Assembly: GCA_019285715.1 (NCBI GenBank)
Contig: CP079108.1
Coordinates: 3,549,001 to 3,613,000 of the forward strand
From: Sphingosinicellaceae bacterium
Lineage (GTDB): Bacteria > Pseudomonadota > Alphaproteobacteria > Sphingomonadales > Sphingomonadaceae
DNA: 64,000 nucleotides
Reading direction: 5' to 3'
A program made the position numbers and the translations under genes. Below, piece after piece: positions 43,190-50,404 of this stretch. The notes beneath the pieces are model-generated. The model worked only from the letters and a program-made list of their open reading frames with translations. It made no database searches and was not told where the DNA came from. Each line of letters begins with the position of its first letter. The first letter of the stretch is position 1.

Positions 43190-44101
43190 CTAGTTGCGGA
43201 TCAGGATCGGCTGGAGGCCGGTGGTGTGCAGCGTAAAGGTCGTGGTGTCGTCACTGGTATCGAGCAGCGTGACGTTGGTCGGGCCTTCGACGCCGCGCGG
43301 TGCAGCACCCTGCGCGGCGAGCATGAAAGCGCTCGCCTCGAGGAACGGCCGTGGGTTGATGGCGCGGCCGTCGAGGCGGATCTCGTAGTGGAGGTGGGTG
43401 CCTGTCGAGCGGCCGGTCGAGCCCATGCGGGCGATCAGCTGGCCCTGGCGGACGTGCGCGCCGGGCTGCACGAGGATCGCCGAAAGATGGCCGTAGCGAG
43501 TCGCGAGGCCCTTGCCGTGGTCGATCTCGACGAGGTTACCATAGGCTCCCGAGCGACCACCGGTGACGACCGTGCCGTCGGCGGCTGCGTAGATCGCCTC
43601 ACCCGGCGTACCCGCCATGTCGAGGCCGGCATGCATCGCGGAGCGGCCGTTGAACGGATCGTAGCGGACGCCAAACGGGGACGTAAACGTATAGGTCTTG
43701 ACCGGTACGTACGACGGGATCGCGGCAATCGCCGCCTCCATCGCAGCGACCTGCTGGTAGCTGGTCGCGAGCGTCGTGAAGCGTGGGTCGCTGGCAGTCG
43801 TCGTAACGGGGATGTACGGGCCGCCGATACCGACCGGGGTGCTGCCGGTGAAACGCTTCGGGTCTAGGCCGACTCGGCGCAGCAGCGCCTCGGCCGCCTG
43901 CAGGCGGCTCTTCACCGAAGACGCCGCGCGGTCGATTAGGCCACGATCGGCAGTGGCGTTCCCGGTCGTCGGGGTCTCGGCCATCAGCGCGTCGACCTGA
44001 TGCTGAAGGCGGGCGAAGTCGGCTTGCTTGGCGGTGTCGACCGCGCCGGGCGTCGCGGCGCCCAGCCAGGCTGCGATCAGTGCTGCTCCACCTAATGCCA
44101 T
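43190..44101 (-). CDS. M23 family metallopeptidase (peptidoglycan endopeptidase or activator)
   Basis: A 303-residue envelope protein with an N-terminal hydrophobic segment (ALGGAALIAAWLGAA), a helical stretch (about 24-75) and a LytM/M23 domain. Zn ligands are all present: HAGLDMAG (His, Asp) and THLHYEIRLDG (the HxH pair), so it should be catalytically active. Two consecutive in-frame TGA codons lie 14-15 codons upstream of the ATG, so the protein cannot be longer in this frame. The short N-terminus may be cut relative to relatives. Confidence 0.88.
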   Translation of the reverse strand: MALGGAALIAAWLGAATPGAVDTAKQADFARLQHQVDALMAETPTTGNATADRGLIDRAASSVKSRLQAAEALLRRVGLDPKRFTGSTPVGIGGPYIPVTTTASDPRFTTLATSYQQVAAMEAAIAAIPSYVPVKTYTFTSPFGVRYDPFNGRSAMHAGLDMAGTPGEAIYAAADGTVVTGGRSGAYGNLVEIDHGKGLATRYGHLSAILVQPGAHVRQGQLIARMGSTGRSTGTHLHYEIRLDGRAINPRPFLEASAFMLAAQGAAPRGVEGPTNVTLLDTSDDTTTFTLHTTGLQPILIRN

Positions 44102-44404
44102 GTGCGCCGCAAGTCCTTGATTCGGCGAGCGAGGTACAAATCATCAGCGATCGCCCACGAGTACACCCGCGAACGCCTTCGACCGCCGAAAAGCTTGAAC
44201 CCCACCCGAAGCAAATAACTTGCCGACGGGCTGGCCCGCCGACCCCCCTGTTGGAGCAGCGATGCCGAAGCCCGGCAACCCGCCAGCGCCCAACCGAGGG
44301 TGAGTTGCGCTGAAGGCGCGGCGAGCCGATGATTTACGCAAATATACTTAGGCTGGGATGCAACTTTACAGGCGGTTGGGCGTGCAACGACCCGATTCCC
44401 GGCA
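44102..44404. other. Intergenic region between bcp and the M23 gene
   Basis: Both flanking genes are on the minus strand, so this 303-base gap should hold the M23 promoter and leader. It contains GC-rich hairpin-forming runs (TGCCGGGC / GCCCGGCA-like pairs near 44260-44285) and an A/T-richer patch near 44333-44350. A 65-codon minus-strand frame (44144-44341, TTG start) is in the same frame as the M23 gene but stops before it. I cannot identify a known RNA or gene here. Confidence 0.4.
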
Positions 44405-44863
44405 TCATTCTGGCGACTTTGCCGCTGTCAGCACTTCGGCTGCGTGGCCGGGGACCTTCACCTTGTGCCAGGCGCGGACGATCTTGCCGTCGGTTCCGAC
44501 GAGGAAAGTGGCGCGCTCGATGCCCATGTATTTGCGGCCGTACATGCTCTTCTCGACCCACACGCCCCAGGCTTCGCAGGCGACGCCGTCGGGATCGGAA
44601 GCGAGTGTGACGCCGAGATCGTACTTGGCGCGGAATTTCGCGTGGCTGGCGAGCGCATCCTTCGACACGCCGATCACCTCGACCCCAGCCTGTTTGAAGT
44701 CGGCGGCGAGCGCGGTGAACTCCTGCCCCTCCTTCGTGCAGCCCGAGGTATCGTCCTTGGGGTAGAAATAGACCACGGCTCTGCGTCCGGTGATGGCGGT
44801 GCGCGCGCCGGCGTCGGTGTCGAGGTCGAGTGCGGGGGCGGTGTTGCCAGTCTCGAGGGTCAT
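44405..44863 (-). CDS. bcp: Peroxiredoxin, Bcp/PrxQ type
   Basis: A 152-residue thioredoxin-fold peroxidase that reduces organic and hydrogen peroxide. The peroxidatic cysteine is Cys42 in YPKDDTSGCTKEGQEF. The PrxQ resolving cysteine five residues later is replaced (TKEGQ), so this is a 1-Cys-like or distant-Cys type, with one further Cys in GVACEAWG. The ATG at 44863 starts MTLETGNTAPALDLDT; an earlier in-frame start would overlap glnE. It is eight bases downstream of glnE. Confidence 0.92.
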   Translation of the reverse strand: MTLETGNTAPALDLDTDAGARTAITGRRAVVYFYPKDDTSGCTKEGQEFTALAADFKQAGVEVIGVSKDALASHAKFRAKYDLGVTLASDPDGVACEAWGVWVEKSMYGRKYMGIERATFLVGTDGKIVRAWHKVKVPGHAAEVLTAAKSPE

Positions 44864-44871
44864 CGCGAGTG

Positions 44872-47562
44872 TTACCTTTTGCTGCCGAAGACCTCTGCCC
44901 ATGCCGCAATCACCCGCGCCTTGGCGAGTCCCAGCGCGGCCTCGACGTCGGTCTCTCCGGCCAGCCGCGCCAACAGGTCGCGGGCAGTGGCGCTCGGCGC
45001 TCCGTCGGGAGCGACGAGGCGCAGCGTCACCAGGCAGCGGGTCAACAGGCTGTGCGCGTCGACGAGGTCGGGCCTCAGCACCGCGATCGCGGTCCCGAGG
45101 TCGGGGTTGAGGCCGGCGCCGTCACGGAGCTGAAGGTAGTGGACGATGAACTCGAGATCGACGAGCGCGCCTGGCGCAAGCTTGACGTCCCACTTGCCGC
45201 CGCCCGGCTTCGCGGCCGCGATCTCGGCCCGCATCGCGACGACCTCCTTTGCCAGTGTCGGCGGCGGCGTAGCGGTCAGGATGGCGCAGATGGCGTCGGT
45301 CACTGGGCCGGGGTCGCCCGCGACCACCCGCGCCCGGGTCAGCGCCATGTGCTCCCAGGTCTCGGCCTCCTCGGCCTGATAGCGCGCGAAGCTGTCGAGG
45401 CTGACGGCGAGCAGTCCCTTGGCACCGAACGGTCGCAACCGCGTATCGACCTCGTACAGCGCCCCGGACGCGGTCGGCACCGACAGCGCTGCCGAGACCC
45501 GCGCCGCCAGTCGGTTGAAGTACTGGGTGCCGGCGTAGGGCCGCTCGCCGTCCGATACCGCGTCATGCGCGCCGGTGAACAGGTAGACGAGATCGAGGTC
45601 GGAGGCGTGGCTGAGCAGTACGCCGCCGTAGCGCCCGAGCGCGAGCACCACCAGTCCGCCGTTCGCGATGCGACCGTGGACGGCCTCGAAGTCCGCTGTA
45701 ATACGCTCGACCAGCAGCGCCAGCGCGACGTCGGCGAGGTGGGCGAGGTCGCGCCCGACGCGCAGCGGATCGGCCCGCCCCTCGATAAGCTGGGCACCAA
45801 GCTGGAAGCGTCGCTCGCCGGTCCATCGGCGCACACGGTCGAGCACCTCCTCGGTATCGCGCGCGCCCGCTACCATCGCGTCGAGATCGGCGCGCAGCCG
45901 CGGTGCATCGGGCAGTGGCGAGAAGGCATCGGCACCTAGCAGCACGTCGAACAGCGCCGGCGTCCGCGCCAGCGCGTCGGCAAGTACCGGCGTCACCCCG
46001 AGCAAGCGCCCGAGCAGCGGCACTAGCGGCGGGTTCGCCTCCAGCAATGCGAGGAACTGTACGCCTGTGGGCAGTTGCGCGAGGAAGCCATCGAGTCGCG
46101 CCGCCGCCTGCGCCGGGTCCGCCGCCTTGCCGAGCACGTCGACGAGCGAGGGCAGGAGAGCTTCGAACGACGCCTTCGCCGCCTCTGACCGCAGCGCCCT
46201 GTACGACGACGTCCGCCAGCGCGCGATCATCGGGGCCAGCAGCTTGCCGGTCTTGCCGAGCCGTGTCGCCAACGCCTTGGGCTCGTCGGGCAGCGACTTC
46301 GGCCCCTTCGCCTCCGCGATCAGCCGGTCGAAGGCGCGGGCTACCGGGGCCGTCGTCGCCTTGAGGCGGCGCTCGAGGCCGCGCCAGTCGTCGAACCCGC
46401 ACAGCCTGGCTAGCGCCAGTCGCTGCGGTGCCTGCATCGGGATGCTGTGGGTCTGCGCGTCTTCCAGCATCTGCAGCCGGTGTTCGACCGAGCGCAGTGT
46501 GCGGTACGACGCGGCAAGGGTGTCGGCTTCTTCCGACGAGATGCGACCCGCCACGGCCAGCGCGACCAGCGCATCGAGCGTTGCCGGCGCGCGCAGCCCG
46601 GGCTCGCGGCCGCCCCAGACGAGTTGGTGGAGCTGGGCGAAGAATTCGACTTCGCGGATGCCGCCACGCCCACGCTTGAGGTCGAAGCCGGGGCCGAGGC
46701 TCTGCCCCGCGTCGAAATGATCGCGGATTCGCAAGGAGACCGCCTGGATGTCGCGAATCGCGGTGTAGTCGAGGCTGCGGCGCCAGACGAAGCCCCTGAT
46801 TGCGTGCAGAAAAGCCTCGCCGAGCGCGATGTCGCCGGCGCACGCCCGCGCCCGGATGAAGGCGGTGCGCTCCCAGGTCAGTGCCTCGGACTGGTAGTAA
46901 TGCTCGGCCGCGGCGACGGGCAGCGCCAACGGGGTCACCTCGGACGCTGGCCGCAACCGCAGGTCGACGCGGAAGACATAGCCCTGAGGGGTCGGGTCGT
47001 TCATGATCGCGACCGCGCGCCGGGCGATGCGAACCGCAGCCTCGGCGACGTCTTCGCGGGGCCGTACCGGTATCAGGCCAGGCTCGTAGAGCAGGATCAG
47101 GTCGACATCGGACGAGTAGTTGAGTTCGTGGCTGCCGAGCTTTCCGAGCGCCAGCGCGACCAGGCCACGATTCGGCGCTTCGCGCTCTGCGAGCGCGGCG
47201 GCGATACTACGGTCGAGGGCAAGATCGGCGAAATCGGACAGCACGCCGGTGACGCGCTCGAGCGGCCAAGCACCCGACAAGTCAGCGATCGCGACGATCA
47301 GCGCGACCTGACGCTTCGCAGCGCGGAGAACCATCGCCGGATCGCCATCGGCCCCCGCAGCAACGAATGCGGCGGTTATAGCGGCATCGGCGCCGTCATC
47401 GATTAGCCCGGTGGTGCAGTGGGGTTGGCTACGGATCAGGCCGCGAAGGTAGGGTGCGTATGACCATGCATGGGCCAGCGCGGTCGCCAATCCCGGCTCG
47501 GGAATACGGCCGGCGAGCAGCCTGGCAAGTTCCGGCGGCGGATCGAGGGACGGCAGGTGCAC
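44872..47562 (-). CDS. glnE: Bifunctional glutamine synthetase adenylyltransferase/adenylyl-removing enzyme
   Basis: An 896-residue GlnE that adenylylates and deadenylylates glutamine synthetase in response to PII and glutamine. Two nucleotidyltransferase domains are present: the deadenylylase half with LALGKLGSHELNYSSDVDLI and the adenylylase half with LALGRYGGVLLSHASDLDLV, each followed by a GlnD-PII-uridylyltransferase-type helical domain (FDLKRGRGGIREVEFFAQLH, KLAPGALVDLEFIVHYLQLR). The GTG at 47562 is the start. It is slightly short compared with enteric GlnE, normal for this group. It forms a likely operon with bcp. Confidence 0.95.
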   Translation of the reverse strand: MHLPSLDPPPELARLLAGRIPEPGLATALAHAWSYAPYLRGLIRSQPHCTTGLIDDGADAAITAAFVAAGADGDPAMVLRAAKRQVALIVAIADLSGAWPLERVTGVLSDFADLALDRSIAAALAEREAPNRGLVALALGKLGSHELNYSSDVDLILLYEPGLIPVRPREDVAEAAVRIARRAVAIMNDPTPQGYVFRVDLRLRPASEVTPLALPVAAAEHYYQSEALTWERTAFIRARACAGDIALGEAFLHAIRGFVWRRSLDYTAIRDIQAVSLRIRDHFDAGQSLGPGFDLKRGRGGIREVEFFAQLHQLVWGGREPGLRAPATLDALVALAVAGRISSEEADTLAASYRTLRSVEHRLQMLEDAQTHSIPMQAPQRLALARLCGFDDWRGLERRLKATTAPVARAFDRLIAEAKGPKSLPDEPKALATRLGKTGKLLAPMIARWRTSSYRALRSEAAKASFEALLPSLVDVLGKAADPAQAAARLDGFLAQLPTGVQFLALLEANPPLVPLLGRLLGVTPVLADALARTPALFDVLLGADAFSPLPDAPRLRADLDAMVAGARDTEEVLDRVRRWTGERRFQLGAQLIEGRADPLRVGRDLAHLADVALALLVERITADFEAVHGRIANGGLVVLALGRYGGVLLSHASDLDLVYLFTGAHDAVSDGERPYAGTQYFNRLAARVSAALSVPTASGALYEVDTRLRPFGAKGLLAVSLDSFARYQAEEAETWEHMALTRARVVAGDPGPVTDAICAILTATPPPTLAKEVVAMRAEIAAAKPGGGKWDVKLAPGALVDLEFIVHYLQLRDGAGLNPDLGTAIAVLRPDLVDAHSLLTRCLVTLRLVAPDGAPSATARDLLARLAGETDVEAALGLAKARVIAAWAEVFGSKR

Positions 47563-47602
47563 GCGCCTATTGGCACTCCTGCCGCCCCAATGTCATCCCG
47601 CG

Positions 47603-48121
47603 TCAGGCGATCGTCGACCTCAGCATCCACGCGTTCTCTTCGTGTACGCCGATACGAGCGATGATCATGTCCTCGGTGAACTTGTCGTCGTTCTGCTCGG
47701 CGACATTGCTGACCTCGAACATGCGGCGAGCAACCGCCTCGTTGTCGCCGACGAGGATCTGGAGCATTTCCGCGGTCGTGGTGTGCGGGGTTTCGACGTC
47801 GACGCAGCTCAGGTCGCGGAACTCGGCGAAGCTGGCGGGCGCGACATGGCCGAGCGAACGGATGCGCTCGGCGATCGCGTCGGCGGCCTGGTGAAGCTCG
47901 TTGTACTGTGCATCCGTGAGCTTGTGGATACCGAAAAAGCCAGCGCCCGTGACGTTCCAGTGGACGCCCAAGGTCTTGAAGTACATTGCGTAGCTGTCTG
48001 CCAGCGCCTGCTTCAACGCTGTCGCGACGGCATCGCGCTGCTTGGTCGAGATGCTGATGTCGAGGACTTCGTCGTCGGTCGCACCCTTGCCGCTAATGAT
48101 GCTTTGCGCGTTGCTGGCCAT
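47603..48121 (-). CDS. dps: Dps family DNA-binding, iron-storing stress protein
   Basis: A 172-residue ferritin-like Dps. The ferroxidase-site residues lie in YAMYFKTLGVHWNVTGAGFF and LHQAADAIAERIRSLG, followed by the DNDE-type second helix pair. Dps dodecamers protect DNA against peroxide and store iron. The ATG at 48121 was chosen because family homology begins soon after. A GGAAC-N16-GGTT promoter stands 35 bases upstream, placing dps under the EcfG sigma factor encoded by the next gene. Confidence 0.94.
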   Translation of the reverse strand: MASNAQSIISGKGATDDEVLDISISTKQRDAVATALKQALADSYAMYFKTLGVHWNVTGAGFFGIHKLTDAQYNELHQAADAIAERIRSLGHVAPASFAEFRDLSCVDVETPHTTTAEMLQILVGDNEAVARRMFEVSNVAEQNDDKFTEDMIIARIGVHEENAWMLRSTIA

Positions 48122-48155
48122 GTCATGTCTCCGATGGTTGCGATTGTGTTCGTCC

Positions 48156-48180
48156 AACCATCCGACGTTAGCACTGTTCC
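48156..48180 (-). promoter_or_regulatory. EcfG-type promoter of dps
   Basis: On the minus strand, GGAAC (48180-48176) is followed after 16 bases by GGTT (48159-48156). This fits the alphaproteobacterial general-stress consensus GGAAC-N16/17-cGTT in all positions except the least conserved first base of the -10. The -10 lies 34 bases before the dps ATG. Confidence 0.75.
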
Positions 48181-48208
48181 GTAGCGCTTCGGCTAGCACC
48201 CGCCCGCA

Positions 48209-48988
48209 CTAACCACGTGCGAGCGTGTCGACCTGCCCCATGATCTGGTTGAGCGCCGAAACGCCCTGGGTCGGCGGATCGAGACGCCGCGACGGCAACA
48301 GTCCCTCGTTGAGGATGATCTCCAACGCCGCACGGCCACGCGCGACACGCGACTTGATCGTCCCGACCGCGCAGTCGCAAATCGACGCCGCTTCCTCGTA
48401 GGCGAAGCCGCCCGCCCCGACGAGGATCAGCGCCTCACGCTGCGCCTGTGGCAGCTGCATCAAGCCACGCTGCAAGTCGGCAAGGTCGATCTGGCGGTCC
48501 TGCCCGGCCGGTGCCGCGAGCAGCTTGTCGGCGGTGAAGTCGTCCCACTCGCCCTTGAAGCGCGACCGGCGCATCTGGCTGAGGAACAGATTGCGCAGGA
48601 TGATGAAGGTCCACGCCCGCATGTTGGTGCCGGCCTGGAAGCGCTCGCGCGCCGCCCACGCCTTGAGCAGAGTCTCCTGAACCAGATCGTCGGCGAGATC
48701 GCGGCTGCCCGACAACGAGCGCCCGAAGGCACGGAGGTGAGGGATGACCTGCGCGAGCTGGTCCTTGAAGTCCTTGTCCGACAGCGCTTCGGGACGCGGC
48801 GGAGGCGGTGCCTCGCCCTCGCCGAGGCGCGCCAGGATGTCCATGAACATCTGCGGCACCGCGTCGTCGCTCGACTCGGCGAATGCGACGCGCAGGAACG
48901 CACCCAGGTCCTTCGCCGCCGGCGCGACCGGAATCGCGTTGGGATCGGGAGTGTGATTGACGCGCGGCGCGCGAACTTGTCTGGCCAT
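48209..48988 (-). CDS. ecfG: EcfG-type general stress sigma factor with N-terminal NepR-like domain
   Basis: A 259-residue sigma factor of the EcfG (ECF15) group, against about 180-190 normally. Region 2 (HLRAFGRSLSGSRDLADDLV, NMRAWTFIILRNLFLSQMRR) and region 4 (LPQAQREALILVGAGGFAYE, AVGTIKSRVARGRAALE) are intact at about 70-235. Residues 27-58 (DLGAFLRVAFAESS then AVPQMFMDILARL) align without gaps to the free NepR at 50250, with ten identities in 32. NepR is the anti-sigma factor of EcfG, so this reads as an anti-sigma/sigma fusion. No ATG, GTG or TTG exists between codon 49 and region 2. An EcfG promoter precedes the operon. Confidence 0.88.
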   Translation of the reverse strand: MARQVRAPRVNHTPDPNAIPVAPAAKDLGAFLRVAFAESSDDAVPQMFMDILARLGEGEAPPPPRPEALSDKDFKDQLAQVIPHLRAFGRSLSGSRDLADDLVQETLLKAWAARERFQAGTNMRAWTFIILRNLFLSQMRRSRFKGEWDDFTADKLLAAPAGQDRQIDLADLQRGLMQLPQAQREALILVGAGGFAYEEAASICDCAVGTIKSRVARGRAALEIILNEGLLPSRRLDPPTQGVSALNQIMGQVDTLARG

Positions 48989-49025
48989 GGTCTTCTCCCC
49001 GGCGCAAAAATTCAGTCTACGGACT

Positions 49026-49163
49026 TCAACCGTAGACCGAATAGATAATCGCGAACGCGACGATGACCAGCACAAGGGCGACAATCATTATCGTACGCAC
49101 TTGCGTGCCTCGCGAACCACCACGCGCCTCGGTGGTCGTCAATTTGATCTTATCGTCGTTCAC
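49026..49163 (-). CDS. Small single-pass membrane protein upstream of ecfG
   Basis: A 45-residue protein: GTG start at 49163 preceded by GAGGGAC at good ribosome-binding distance, a polar N-terminus (NDDKIKLTTTEARGGSRGTQ) and one strong membrane helix (TIMIVALVLVIVAFAIIYSV). I do not recognise the family. It lies 24 bases from a perfect EcfG promoter and 37 bases before ecfG, so it is the first gene of an autoregulated pair. The ribosome site, position and clean hydrophobic segment support real coding. Confidence 0.7.
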   Translation of the reverse strand: MNDDKIKLTTTEARGGSRGTQVRTIMIVALVLVIVAFAIIYSVYG

Positions 49164-49187
49164 TATGTCCCTCGCTCTCGGCCTCGT

Positions 49188-49212
49188 AACGGGTGCGACC
49201 GTGCTCGGTTCC
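49188..49212 (-). promoter_or_regulatory. EcfG-type promoter of the small membrane gene and ecfG
   Basis: On the minus strand GGAAC (49212-49208), 16 bases, then CGTT (49191-49188): a perfect match to the EcfG consensus, in the gap after phyR. It predicts positive autoregulation of ecfG. Confidence 0.82.
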
Positions 49213-49239
49213 GTCGGCAGTGGTCAGGCGAAGCTTGCG

Positions 49240-50034
49240 TCAGCCGAAGCTGGCGGTCGAGTTGAAGAACAGCGCCTGGGCAATTGCCGCTTTCACCGTC
49301 GAGCGCTGGAATGGCTTGGTGATCAGGAACGTCGGCTCGGGACGCTCGCCGGTCAGCAGGCGCTCCGGGAACGCCGTGATGAAGATCACCGGCACCGAGA
49401 ACTCGCCGAGGACATCCTTGACCGCGTCGATCCCCGAGCTGCCGTCGGCGAGCTGGATATCGGCGAGGACCAAGCCTGGCTTGTCGGACTTGGCAAGTGC
49501 AGCTGCCTCGTCGCGGGTGACGGCGATGCCGGTGACTTCGTGACCGAGGTCGCGGACGATCGACTCGATATCCATCGCGATGATCGGCTCATCCTCGATG
49601 ATCAGCACGCGAGTCGCGGTCTGGCGGTCGATCTCGGCCAGCGCCTCGGCGACCAGGCTGGCGACATCGCCAGGGGTGCTGTCGATGAGATAGCCGGCGT
49701 CCTCGTTGGTGAAGCCCTCCATCGCAGTCAGCAGCAGCGCTTGCCGCGACAACGGCGTGATCGCCGCAAGCCGGTCCTGCGCAACGCGTTCCATGGCGTG
49801 GATGGCATCGGGTTCGACCGCGACCTCGACGTTGGCGCTGCTCCAGATCGCGTGGAAGATCTTGTACAGGCCAAGGCGCGCATCGACGTCACGCGGGAAA
49901 TCTGCCGGACTGGCGACGATAGCCTCGAGGGTGGCACGGACGAACGAATCGCCGTTTGATTGGCTGCCGGTCAGCGCGCGGGCGTAGCGGCGCAGGTAGG
50001 GAAGGTGCGGTGCGATATCGGAGGCAAGTGACAT
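49240..50034 (-). CDS. phyR: General stress response regulator PhyR
   Basis: A 264-residue anti-anti-sigma factor. The N-terminal sigma-like domain (about 1-135; LPYLRRYARALTGSQSNGDS, PLSRQALLLTAMEGFTNEDA) mimics EcfG. The C-terminal receiver (about 140-264) has the phosphoacceptor Asp192 (LADIQLADG), acidic pair in IIEDEP, and the FITAF/TKPF residues. When phosphorylated it opens and sequesters NepR, freeing EcfG. It is divergent from nepR. A weak GAAAC-N17-GTT lies at 50157-50133 on its strand as a possible EcfG promoter. Confidence 0.95.
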   Translation of the reverse strand: MSLASDIAPHLPYLRRYARALTGSQSNGDSFVRATLEAIVASPADFPRDVDARLGLYKIFHAIWSSANVEVAVEPDAIHAMERVAQDRLAAITPLSRQALLLTAMEGFTNEDAGYLIDSTPGDVASLVAEALAEIDRQTATRVLIIEDEPIIAMDIESIVRDLGHEVTGIAVTRDEAAALAKSDKPGLVLADIQLADGSSGIDAVKDVLGEFSVPVIFITAFPERLLTGERPEPTFLITKPFQRSTVKAAIAQALFFNSTASFG

Positions 50035-50249
50035 TGGCGGTGAGAACCCCTGTTAACGGGCGTTGCTGTCGGCCGTTTTCGGTAAAAGGTGACCGGCGAA
50101 TTTACCGGCCATAGCGTCTAAGCATCTGCACGAACAGTCGACTGAGTTTTTTGTTTCGCTATTGAGACGAGCTACCCTATCGAACGGCCAGTTGGTACGT
50201 TGATGCGTCTCCGGGCAGGGACAGATTCGATCCACCATCTGGGGACCCA

Positions 50250-50402
50250 ATGGCCGAAACGTGCGAACCCCGTGAACATCGATCCTCGACGCCGGGCACG
50301 CCGTTGGACGTCGTCGGCACGGCTCTGCGGCAGGCCTTCGACGCCGATGCTGCCGAACCGCTCCCCGAGACATTCGAGGACCTGTTGCGGCAGCTTCGGT
50401 AA
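50250..50402 (+). CDS. nepR: Anti-sigma factor NepR
   Basis: A 50-residue gene, easily missed for its size. The product carries the NepR core LDVVGTALRQAFDADAAEPL followed by PETFEDLLRQL, matching the family pattern of two amphipathic helices that wrap around EcfG or the sigma-like domain of PhyR. The ATG at 50250 follows CTGGGGAC as ribosome site. It is divergent from phyR and lies two bases before the PhyP-like gene. It is short compared with usual 60-70 residue NepR, with a brief N-terminal arm of about 18 residues. Confidence 0.88.
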   Translation: MAETCEPREHRSSTPGTPLDVVGTALRQAFDADAAEPLPETFEDLLRQLR

Positions 50403-50404
50403 GC

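Noticed and set aside
44216-44320. GC-rich stem-forming stretch considered as SRP RNA or other housekeeping RNA
   Set aside because: Lacks the conserved GGUCAGGUCCGGAAGGAAGC-type core and any other known RNA signature.
50133-50157. GAAAC-N17-GTT upstream of phyR as an EcfG promoter
   Set aside because: One mismatch in the highly conserved GGAAC and a T before GTT; too weak to list as a feature, although autoregulation of phyR would be expected.
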